A stretch of DNA of 49,200 nucleotides from Streptomyces sp. SID4985 (GTDB lineage: Bacteria > Actinomycetota > Actinomycetes > Streptomycetales > Streptomycetaceae). Below, in pieces: positions 43,079-49,200 of this stretch. The notes beneath the pieces are model-generated. The model ran no database searches, was not told the origin of the DNA, and worked only from the letters and a program-made list of their open reading frames with translations. Location of the stretch: NCBI RefSeq assembly GCF_009863025.1, contig NZ_WWIR01000582.1:1-49200 (forward strand), given 5' to 3'. The translations under genes were made by a program, and so were the position numbers. How positions within the stretch are numbered: position 1 is the first letter of the stretch; each line of letters begins with the position of its first letter.

Positions 43079-43124
43079 GGCACCGGGTGTCGCGCGGATT
43101 CGGCACCGGGTGTCACGCAGGTTC
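43079..43124 (+). repeat. 23-bp tandem repeat upstream of the APH-like gene
   Basis: Two copies beginning GGCACCGGGTGTC (43079-43101 and 43102-43124) differ at three positions; a degenerate third start (GGCACAGGTGCGG) follows. GC-rich, role unknown. Confidence 0.6.
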
Positions 43125-43281
43125 GGCACAGGTGCGGAGCGGGTTTGGCGGGCGCTTTTCGGAATTCCCCGGGAACCGCGCGAAAACCGCCCCGGAGTTC
43201 ACGGCGGTACATCGTGTGACCGAATGCGATCGGCGGCGACTGCCTGTGACAAGGCCCAGCTCACGGCTGCTTTTCGTGCCC

Positions 43282-43287
43282 TAGCAT
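43282..43287 (+). promoter_or_regulatory. -10 box (TAGCAT) of the APH-like gene, leaderless type
   Basis: TAGCAT ends seven bases before the GTG at 43295. No ribosome-binding site and no clear -35. Confidence 0.45.
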
Positions 43288-43294
43288 CTGCCGC

Positions 43295-44338
43295 GTGCAG
43301 CGCCTTTGTGTACCACCCCTCGTGCCCCACGCGCCCCCACTTGGCGCCTTGTTACGCCTTTACGGAGCCGGTACGGCCCTCGCCTGCGAACCGGTCGACC
43401 AGGGGCTGCTCAACCGGGGGTACCGGGTGCGCACCACCCGGGGCCACTACTTCCTCAAGCACCACTTCGACCCGGACACCGCCGACCCCGCCGCCATCGA
43501 GCGCCGCCACCGGGCCACCGGGCGGCTGGCCGCGGTCGGGGTGCCGGTCGCCCAGCCGCTGACCCACAGCGAGGGCCGCACGGTCGCCGTGATCGGCGGC
43601 CACGCGTACGCCCTGCACCCCTGGATCGACGGCGGCCACCGGCACGGCGGCCAGCTCACGCGCGCCCAGAGCGCACGCCTGGGCGCACTCCTCGGCGCCG
43701 TGCACGCCTGTCTGGAGCGCGTGATGCCGCCCAAGGGACGCACCCGCCCGGCGACGAGCCCGCATCCCGTGGAGAGCGCCGACCCGGCCGACACCCACGC
43801 CCTCATCGACGACCTGCTCTGCCACGTCAGCCGCCACCGGCCCGCCGACGCCTTCGACGAACTGGCAAGGCACCGGCTGCTGGAACGTCGTGACCTGCTG
43901 GAACAGCACGCGGGACGGCGTCCGCCGCGCGGCGGTCCGGTGGGCTGGGTGCACGGCGACTTCCACCCGTTCAACCTGCTCTACGTCGACGACGCCCCGG
44001 CCGCCATCGTCGACTGGGACCGGCTCGGGGTGCAGCCACGTGCCGAGGAGGCGGTCCGCGCCGCCGCGATCTTCTTCCTGCGGCCCGCGGGCACGCTGGA
44101 CCTGCCGAAGGTCAGGGCGTACGCCCGCACGTACCGGCGCGCGGCCCGCGCCACGCCCTCGGAGCTGGCGGCGGCCGTGCACCGGGTGTGGTGGGAGCGC
44201 CTGAACGACTTCTGGATGCTGCGCTGGCACTACGAGCGCGGTGACACCCGCGCCGACTGCCAGTTCCCGGCCGCCTCCGCCCTCGTGGCGTGGTGGACCC
44301 GCGAGTACGAGGCGGTCTGCGACGCCTTCACGGGCTGA
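43295..44338 (+). CDS. Aminoglycoside phosphotransferase-fold protein
   Basis: 347 residues, APH/choline-kinase fold. HYFLKHH (about 52-58) supplies the ATP-binding Lys; VHGDFHPFNLLYVDD (about 223-237) is the catalytic HGDxHxxN loop and IVDWDRL the metal-binding Asp. Such proteins are very common in Streptomyces and phosphorylate small hydroxyl compounds, sugars or antibiotics; a resistance role cannot be claimed. An insertion between the two blocks contains a His/Pro/Arg-rich stretch (about 140-175). GTG at 43295 follows a leaderless -10 box. Convergent with the Ser/Thr kinase gene. Confidence 0.85.
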   Translation: MQRLCVPPLVPHAPPLGALLRLYGAGTALACEPVDQGLLNRGYRVRTTRGHYFLKHHFDPDTADPAAIERRHRATGRLAAVGVPVAQPLTHSEGRTVAVIGGHAYALHPWIDGGHRHGGQLTRAQSARLGALLGAVHACLERVMPPKGRTRPATSPHPVESADPADTHALIDDLLCHVSRHRPADAFDELARHRLLERRDLLEQHAGRRPPRGGPVGWVHGDFHPFNLLYVDDAPAAIVDWDRLGVQPRAEEAVRAAAIFFLRPAGTLDLPKVRAYARTYRRAARATPSELAAAVHRVWWERLNDFWMLRWHYERGDTRADCQFPAASALVAWWTREYEAVCDAFTG

Positions 44339-44360
44339 GCGGCGTCCGGTTCCGGCGGCC

Positions 44361-44397
44361 CGGCCCCGTCACTGGGATGTCGTGGGGGCCGGGGCCG
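44361..44397. terminator. Possible terminator between the APH-like gene and kinase gene
   Basis: CGGCCCC (44361-44367) and GGGGCCG (44391-44397) can pair, with imperfect extension to both sides. Convergent position supports it. Confidence 0.45.
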
Positions 44398-44404
44398 ACG
44401 GCCT

Positions 44405-46102
44405 TCAAGTCCCGTCGCCGCCCGCGCTGCCCTCGGTCGTGGTGCCCGTGGTGCCGCCGGTCGTCGGCGCACCGTCGGTGGTGCCGGTCGTACCGGTCTG
44501 ACCGGTACCGCCGTCGGTCGAGGTACCGCTCTGGCCCGTGCCGCCGGCCGCCGTGCCCTGGCTCCCGCCGCTGTCGGTGCCGCCGCCGCTGCCGGTGGTC
44601 GTGCCCTCGTCGGTACCGCCCGTCGTGCCCTGGTCGGTGCCGCCATCCGTGGTGTCCGTGGGATCGTCCGTCGGGCCCGAGGTGGTGGGCTGGGTCTGGG
44701 TGTACGACGGTTTCCGGTAGCCGCCGCCGCTGTAGCCGCCCGAGCCGCCGCCCTGCGTGCCCGTGTTCTGCTCGGGCGCCTCGGTGGTGTTGTCGTCGGG
44801 GGTCTCGGTGACCTTGTCGTCCTGGTCCTGGGTCTGGGACTGGCTCGGCGACTGCTTGTCCTTCGGCGTGTCCTTCCCGCCCGAGTTGTTCAGCGCGAGC
44901 GCGACACCGGCCACCACCGCGACCACCGCGAGCGCGGCCAGCAGCCACAGCTTGCCGCGGCCGCTGCCCCGGTTGCCGCCGCCCTCGAAGCCGCCGTCGT
45001 CGCCGCGGCCGTAACCGCCGGGCAGGATCGGCTGCGGGATCTGCGTGGTGCCGCCGCCGTACCCGCCGGCCTGGTGCATCACCGTGGTGCCCGCGAAGCC
45101 GCCGGGCGGGGTGTGCCGGGCCTCGGGGGCGTCGACCGGGCCGGTGTTCCAGGTGCCGGTGTGGCTGCCCTGGTCGTACAGCATCTGCAGGCCGTACTGG
45201 ATCAGGCCGCGCATCTCCTCGGCCGTCTGGAACCGGTCGTCGGGCTCCTTGGCGAGCGAGCGCATGACCAGGCCGTCCAGCTCCGGCGGGGCACCGGCGG
45301 CGACCTGCGAGGGCGGCACCGGCATGTCCTGGACGTGCTGGTAGACCACCGAGAGCGGGGTCTCACCGGTGAACGGGGGCCGCAGTGCGAGGAGTTCGTA
45401 GAGCAGGCAGCCGGTCGCGTACAGGTCGGAGCGGTGGTCGACGGCCTTGCCGAGCGCCTGCTCCGGGGAGAGGTACTGGGGGGTGCCCATGACCATGCCG
45501 GTCTGGGTCATCGTCGACTGCGCGCCGTGCAGGGCGCGCGCGATGCCGAAGTCCATCACCTTGACCGCGCCGTTGTCGGTGATGATGACGTTGGCGGGCT
45601 TGATGTCGCGGTGCACGATGCCGTGCTGGTGCGAGTAGGCGAGCGCGTCCAGCACCCCGGAGACGATGATCAGGGCCTGCTCGGGGCCCGGCGCCTCGGC
45701 GTCGATCAGCAGATCGCGGATGGTGCGGCCCTCGACCAGCTCCATGACGATGTACGGCACGGCCTGGCCGTTCACCTCGTCCTCGCCGGAGTCGTACACG
45801 GCGACGATGGAGTGGTGGTTGAGTCCGGCGACCGACTGGGCCTCACGCGTGAAGCGCGCCTTGGACACCGGGTCCTCGGCGAGGTCCGCGCGGAGCAGCT
45901 TGACCGCGACGGTGCGGCCCAGGCGGATGTCCTCGGCCGCGAACACCTCGGCCATGCCGCCCCGGCCGAGCCGGTGCGTCAGCCGGTAGCGGCCGTCGCC
46001 GACGAGTCCGGCGTTGCCCCACGCCTCCGGCGCGTCCGACATGCCGCCCGTGACCACCTCGGGGTCGTCGGACGGGCCCTGGGCGCCGTGCGTCTGTGCC
46101 AT
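44405..46102 (-). CDS. Membrane Ser/Thr protein kinase with Thr/Gly-rich extracellular tail
   Basis: 565 residues. Hanks-type kinase domain (about 38-305): glycine loop LGRGGMAEV, Lys 68 (VAVKLL), catalytic Asp 166 (HRDIKPAN), Asp 184 of DFG, activation loop STMTQTGMVMGTPQYLSPEQ. After a Gly/Pro-rich juxtamembrane part, one transmembrane helix (about 384-405) leads to a 150-residue extracellular region made almost only of Thr, Ser, Gly, Gln and Asp, with no PASTA domain. The activation-loop threonines suggest autophosphorylation. The ATG at 46102 has GAGGA upstream; an ATG 33 bases earlier is also possible. Divergent from a PASTA kinase. Confidence 0.93.
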   Translation of the reverse strand: MAQTHGAQGPSDDPEVVTGGMSDAPEAWGNAGLVGDGRYRLTHRLGRGGMAEVFAAEDIRLGRTVAVKLLRADLAEDPVSKARFTREAQSVAGLNHHSIVAVYDSGEDEVNGQAVPYIVMELVEGRTIRDLLIDAEAPGPEQALIIVSGVLDALAYSHQHGIVHRDIKPANVIITDNGAVKVMDFGIARALHGAQSTMTQTGMVMGTPQYLSPEQALGKAVDHRSDLYATGCLLYELLALRPPFTGETPLSVVYQHVQDMPVPPSQVAAGAPPELDGLVMRSLAKEPDDRFQTAEEMRGLIQYGLQMLYDQGSHTGTWNTGPVDAPEARHTPPGGFAGTTVMHQAGGYGGGTTQIPQPILPGGYGRGDDGGFEGGGNRGSGRGKLWLLAALAVVAVVAGVALALNNSGGKDTPKDKQSPSQSQTQDQDDKVTETPDDNTTEAPEQNTGTQGGGSGGYSGGGYRKPSYTQTQPTTSGPTDDPTDTTDGGTDQGTTGGTDEGTTTGSGGGTDSGGSQGTAAGGTGQSGTSTDGGTGQTGTTGTTDGAPTTGGTTGTTTEGSAGGDGT

Positions 46103-46460
46103 CGGTCCTCGCCGTCGTTTCTGCCCGCGTTTCAAGCGGTGTTGTTACGGTCTCCGTCGGCCACGCTACAGCCTTCGAGGTGACCGCCGGTCCCGATCCG
46201 GGACCGGGGCCGACCCGAGACGGACCGGCCATGAAACCGGTACCCCACACCCTCGTGCAAATTCCGTGCGACCTCCGTACACCTGCTGTAACGCTTCCGC
46301 GACGCTTCCTTCGCGTACGGTCACGGAACGGGCACCGAGCTTGACGTGTCACCGCCCTGGGGCAGACTTGGCCGGGAATGACACATTCGATCAAGGCAGG
46401 TACGCGCACGGCGCGTTCGCTCTGCGGCGGCCCGCGAAGGCCAGTGGGGGACACGGAGAG
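46103..46460. other. Divergent promoter region of the two kinase genes
   Basis: 358 bases. It holds the promoter of the PASTA kinase (46341-46368); no gene is visible. The region near 46140-46170 should contain the promoter of the other kinase, but I see no clear pair of boxes. Confidence 0.6.
46341..46368 (+). promoter_or_regulatory. Promoter of the PASTA kinase gene
   Basis: TTGACG (46341-46346) and CAGACT (46363-46368) with a 16-base spacer resemble the Streptomyces vegetative promoter (TTGAC, TAGACT). The transcript leader would be about 85 bases. Confidence 0.55.
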
Positions 46461-48077
46461 ATGAGCCAGGACGGCGCACAGGGCCGGTACTCGGGGCGGG
46501 CGCTCGCCGGTGGCCGCTACCAGTTGCGCGACCTGCTCGGCGAGGGCGGCATGGCCGCCGTGCACCTGGCCTACGACGCGGTACTCGACCGTCAGGTCGC
46601 GGTCAAGACCCTGCACACCGAACTCGGCCGCGAACAGGCCTTCCGCGAACGGTTCCGCCGCGAGGCCCAGGCCGTGGCCAAGCTCACGCACACCAATATC
46701 GTCTCCGTCTTCGACACCGGCGAGGACGAAGCGGACGGTATGCCGTACATCGTCATGGAATACGTCGAGGGCCGCCCCCTCGGCTCCGTCCTGGCCGAGG
46801 ACGTACGGCAGTTGGGCGCGATGCCCGCCGACAGGGCGCTGCGGATCACCGCCGACGTGCTCGCGGCGCTGGAGATCAGCCACGAGAAGGGCCTGGTCCA
46901 CCGCGACATCAAGCCGGGCAACGTGATGGTGACCCCGCGCGGCGTGGTCAAGGTGATGGACTTCGGCATCGCGCGGGCGATGCAGTCCGGCGTCACCTCC
47001 ATGACCCAGACCGGCATGGTCGTCGGCACCCCCCAGTACCTCTCCCCCGAACAGGCCCTCGGCCGCGGCGTGGACGCCCGCTCCGACCTCTACTCGGTCG
47101 GCATCATGCTGTTCCAACTGGTCACCGGACGCCTGCCGTTCGACGCGGACTCCCCGCTGGCCATCGCGTACGCGCATGTGCAGGAGGAGCCGGTCGCGCC
47201 CTCCTCGATCAACCGCGCGCTGCCCCCGGCGGTGGACGCGCTGGTCGCCCGCGCGCTGAGGAAGAACCCCAACGAGCGCTTCCCGACCGCCGAGGCGATG
47301 CGCGAGGAGTGCCTGCGCGTGGCGGCCTCGCTCCAGCAGGCGGCGCCGAGCATCGTGCCGGGCGCCGGTCCCGTGCAGAGCGGCGCGGGCGTCGGCTCGA
47401 CCGTGTTCCCGCCCGTCGACCAGACCCGCCCGGTCCCGCAGGGCGGCGCCGTCCAGCAGCCGTACCAGCCGGCCGTGCCCGTCGCGCCGGTCGCGCCGGT
47501 CGCGCCGCAGAACCCGTACGGCACCCCGTCCTACGGGTATCCGCAGCAGGGTGGCTACCCGACCACGCCGGTGGGGTACGGACAGCCCGGGTTCGGCACG
47601 GGTGCCCCGGGCCCGTCGGCTCCCCCGGCCTCCGGCCGGAGCAACAAGGCCGTGGTCGTCGCCTCGGTCGCCGTGGCCCTCGTCGCGGTCGCCGGGCTTC
47701 TCGTCGCGCTGTCCCTGCGGGGCGGCGGCGACGAGAACCACGGGAAGGGCGGCGGCAGCGCCTCCCCCTCCGCCCCCCGGCACGCGGCGGGCTACCGGGG
47801 GCCCGACACCAGCAAGACGATCGACAAGACCGAGTGCACCGAGCCGGACGAGTCGTACAACGACCCGGACAAGGTGCGGCTCCCGGACTTCCGCTACAAG
47901 TACGTGAAGTCCGTCAAGGAGTGCGCGCGGGCCGCGGGCTGGCGGGTGAAGGAAGTCCACGTCGACGAGAACACCTACGGCGACGGGGCCGTCACCGATC
48001 AGTTCCCCAAGCCCGACACCGACGTCGACCCCAAGGACGTGGAGATCCAGATCAACGTGTCCACGGGCAACCCGTGA
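46461..48077 (+). CDS. Membrane Ser/Thr protein kinase with a single PASTA-like domain
   Basis: 538 residues. Kinase domain (about 19-290): glycine loop LGEGGMAAV, Lys 49 (VAVKTL), HRDIKPGN with Asp 149, Asp 167 of DFG, GMVVGTPQYLSPEQ. A Pro/Tyr/Gln-rich linker follows (PYGTPSYGYPQQGGYPTT), then one membrane helix (about 395-418) and a C-terminal extracellular domain (about 455-538) that reads as one PASTA-like unit (VKSVKECARAAGWRVKEVHV ... DVEIQINVS). PASTA domains bind peptidoglycan fragments, so a cell-wall sensing role is likely. The ATG at 46461 follows GGAGAG directly, a very short spacing. Terminator at 48093. Confidence 0.92.
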   Translation: MSQDGAQGRYSGRALAGGRYQLRDLLGEGGMAAVHLAYDAVLDRQVAVKTLHTELGREQAFRERFRREAQAVAKLTHTNIVSVFDTGEDEADGMPYIVMEYVEGRPLGSVLAEDVRQLGAMPADRALRITADVLAALEISHEKGLVHRDIKPGNVMVTPRGVVKVMDFGIARAMQSGVTSMTQTGMVVGTPQYLSPEQALGRGVDARSDLYSVGIMLFQLVTGRLPFDADSPLAIAYAHVQEEPVAPSSINRALPPAVDALVARALRKNPNERFPTAEAMREECLRVAASLQQAAPSIVPGAGPVQSGAGVGSTVFPPVDQTRPVPQGGAVQQPYQPAVPVAPVAPVAPQNPYGTPSYGYPQQGGYPTTPVGYGQPGFGTGAPGPSAPPASGRSNKAVVVASVAVALVAVAGLLVALSLRGGGDENHGKGGGSASPSAPRHAAGYRGPDTSKTIDKTECTEPDESYNDPDKVRLPDFRYKYVKSVKECARAAGWRVKEVHVDENTYGDGAVTDQFPKPDTDVDPKDVEIQINVSTGNP

Positions 48078-48092
48078 CCGTACTGCGCTGAA

Positions 48093-48123
48093 AAGGGCCC
48101 GGCGGCATGTCCGCCGGGCCCTT
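48093..48123. terminator. Terminator between the PASTA kinase gene and bpa
   Basis: Arms AAGGGCCCGGCGG and CCGCCGGGCCCTT (13 bp) with a 5-base loop. Bidirectional between convergent genes. Confidence 0.85.
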
Positions 48124-48156
48124 CTCCGTGTGGTCCTCGTGGGTCCTGACCCCGCT

Positions 48157-48711
48157 CTACAGGTACGGCCCGCCCGAGCGGCCGCCCATGTGCTCGTCGT
48201 CGCCCTCCGGGGACATGCCCGGCGGCAGCGCGCGGCGCATCTGCTCCAGCTGGGCCCGGGCGGCCATCTGCTGGGCGAACAGCGTGGTCTGGATGCCGTG
48301 GAACAGGCCCTCCAGCCAGCCCACCAGCTGGGCCTGTGCGATCCGCAGCTCCGCGTCGCTCGGGACGACCTCGTCCGTGAAGGGCAGCGAGAGCCGCTCC
48401 AGCTCCTCGACCAGCTCCGGCGCGAGCCCGTCCTCCAGCTCCTTGACCGAGCTGGCGTGGATCTCCTTGAGCCGTACCCGGCTGGCCTCGTCGAGGGGAG
48501 CCGCGCGCACCTCCTCCAGGAGCTGCTTGATCATGCTGCCGATCCGCATGACCTTCGCGGGCTGCTCCACCTGCTCCGTCACGGGGATCTCGCGGGAGCC
48601 CTCGTCCCCGCCGCCTCCGAGCGCCGTGCCGTCCTGGCCCACGACGAGGATCTGGGGATTTTCCGGCGACCGTTCGTTCCTCGGCATCTCCATGCCGTCA
48701 TTGTCTCGCAC
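48157..48711 (-). CDS. bpa: Bacterial proteasome activator (Bpa-like, DUF2587)
   Basis: 184 residues, helical. The core (about 45-165: VMRIGSMIKQLLEEVRAAPLDEASRVRLKEIHASSVKELEDGLAPELVEEL...) is the four-helix protomer of the Bpa ring, which in mycobacteria opens the 20S proteasome without ATP and binds unfolded substrates. The C-terminus ends GGPYL, close to the HbYX-like GQYL motif used for docking. The start is a GTG at 48711; ATGs at 48693 or 48687 are also plausible. A Gly-rich disordered segment (ALGGGGDEG) precedes the core. It is the only gene of the proteasome pathway in the window. Confidence 0.9.
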   Translation of the reverse strand: MRDNDGMEMPRNERSPENPQILVVGQDGTALGGGGDEGSREIPVTEQVEQPAKVMRIGSMIKQLLEEVRAAPLDEASRVRLKEIHASSVKELEDGLAPELVEELERLSLPFTDEVVPSDAELRIAQAQLVGWLEGLFHGIQTTLFAQQMAARAQLEQMRRALPPGMSPEGDDEHMGGRSGGPYL

Positions 48712-48790
48712 GGCCCCACCTCATCACCGCCGCGCCCCCTCGCGCCGCCGCTCTCCCGGTCCGGGCCGCCGTAGACGGGGTGACTGGCCG

Positions 48791-48838
48791 CCGTACGGCG
48801 CGGTGACGGAGCGGCCGTACGACGCGGTCAAGGAGCGG
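48791..48838 (+). repeat. 24-bp tandem repeat upstream of bpa
   Basis: CCGTACGGCGCGGTGACGGAGCGG-like unit at 48791-48814 is repeated at 48815-48838 with four changes, then starts again. In one frame it reads YGAVTERP/YDAVKERP, but no start codon or ribosome-binding site makes this a gene. Confidence 0.6.
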
Positions 48839-48971
48839 CCGTAGACCTGACGGCCCATCCCGAAATGCCCGCGGTGGCGCCGAATGTGAGGCTGGATTCC
48901 GTCGGTTTTCCGCCGGTCACGGCATCGGGTACGCCGCCGGACACGGCACTGGGTTCCGGGAGGTCACCGAC

Positions 48972-49200
48972 GTGACTCCAAGGCTGCGACTTCTGCTCCG
49001 CCTCGTGCGGCTGCTGCTCGTCCTCACGGCGGCGGCCGTGCCCGCGGGCGGCACGGTGATGGCGTTCGGCGCCGCGTCCGCCCCGCCGGGCTTCCCCGCG
49101 CCACCCGGCGCCTCCGCCTCCGCCACGCCGTCCGCCTCGCGCGTCACCGTGTCCCCCGCCGCGCGGACCCGGCCGTCCGGCTCCGCCTCGCCCACCGCCA
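48972..49200 (+). CDS. N-terminus of a membrane or secreted protein (cut by window end)
   Basis: 76 codons are visible and open to the window end. The start is the GTG at 48972 with GGGAGG at 48957-48962. It begins with a basic-hydrophobic signal-anchor or signal peptide (RLRLLLRLVRLLLVLTAAAVPAGG, then AFGAASA) followed by Pro/Ala/Ser-rich sequence (PGFPAPPGASASATPSAS) typical of a cell-wall-spanning linker. A lipobox is not seen. The rest lies outside the window and the function is unknown. Confidence 0.6.
   Translation, partial: MTPRLRLLLRLVRLLLVLTAAAVPAGGTVMAFGAASAPPGFPAPPGASASATPSASRVTVSPAARTRPSGSASPTA

Larger units (their letters stand above)
42710..43294. other. Divergent intergenic region between bkd operon and APH-like gene
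   Basis: 585 bases without a credible gene. It holds a perfect palindrome CTTGGATATCCAAG (42935-42948) in an AT-rich patch and a possible minus-strand promoter for the bkd operon (TTTCAC 42912-42907; TAACGT 42887-42882; 19-base spacer). It also contains a 23-bp tandem repeat (43079-43124). Confidence 0.6.

Noticed and set aside
43295..44338. An aminoglycoside-resistance gene
   Set aside because: Only the general phosphotransferase fold is supported; there is no resistance-specific feature or context.
1..49200. CRISPR arrays, tRNA/rRNA genes, insertion sequences, integrases
   Set aside because: I scanned for regularly spaced repeats, tRNA-like cloverleaf ends and transposase or integrase motifs and saw none; a tool-based search could still find something short.

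Overview
The window is high-GC chromosomal DNA from a Streptomyces or close relative. The evidence is the strong third-position G/C bias, the many GTG starts, the Actinobacteria-specific families (mycothiol-dependent maleylpyruvate isomerase family, Bpa proteasome activator, PASTA kinase, DUF6458, MocR, SpoIIE-type phosphatases) and a near-perfect parS site (18758-18771). From general knowledge of S. coelicolor, the order metG, aspS, acyl-CoA dehydrogenase, aminopeptidase, D,D-carboxypeptidase, bkd-type operon, Ser/Thr kinases, bpa resembles the conserved chromosome core not far from oriC. I could not run a synteny comparison. I see no rRNA, tRNA, CRISPR array, transposase or integrase.

Region 1 (1-3.7 kb): a membrane-bound SpoIIE-type phosphatase, two small membrane proteins separated by a very strong terminator, and a DUF6461-like protein. 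Region 2 (3.8-7.6 kb), the main accessory feature: a compact ribosomal-peptide cluster with a helix-turn-helix regulator, a 93-residue precursor (tgmA), an ATP-grasp ligase (tgmB) and a protein-isoaspartate-methyltransferase-like enzyme (tgmC). The last three genes are translationally coupled. This is the gene set expected for a graspetide that may carry an aspartimide (imiditide type). Region 3 (7.6-14 kb): a divergent MocR regulator / hydrolase pair with direct-repeat operators, a FUSC membrane protein, and a vWA protein with a very long acidic Glu/Ala/Pro-rich region.

Region 4 (14-28 kb) is mostly housekeeping: metG, a SUKH-like protein, an AbiEii-like nucleotidyltransferase, aspS carrying the parS site, a PAS-GAF-PP2C-HATPase signalling protein, an AI-2E family permease, pirin, an SseB-like protein, an acyl-CoA dehydrogenase and an M18 aminopeptidase. 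Region 5 (28-38 kb): thioredoxin-NHL protein, Nudix hydrolase, cupin / GlxA-type regulator pair, LURP-one protein, nitrilase-family hydrolase, mycothiol-dependent enzyme, a GntR-MFS operon and a secreted D,D-carboxypeptidase.

Region 6 (38-49 kb): a BRO-N protein whose gene contains a palindromic element that recurs downstream with compensatory changes; a three-gene branched-chain 2-oxoacid dehydrogenase operon (E1 alpha, E1 beta, E2); an aminoglycoside-phosphotransferase-fold protein; two divergent membrane Ser/Thr kinases; bpa; and the start of an unidentified membrane or secreted protein cut by the window end. Several genes start about seven bases after a -10-like box, suggesting leaderless mRNAs.
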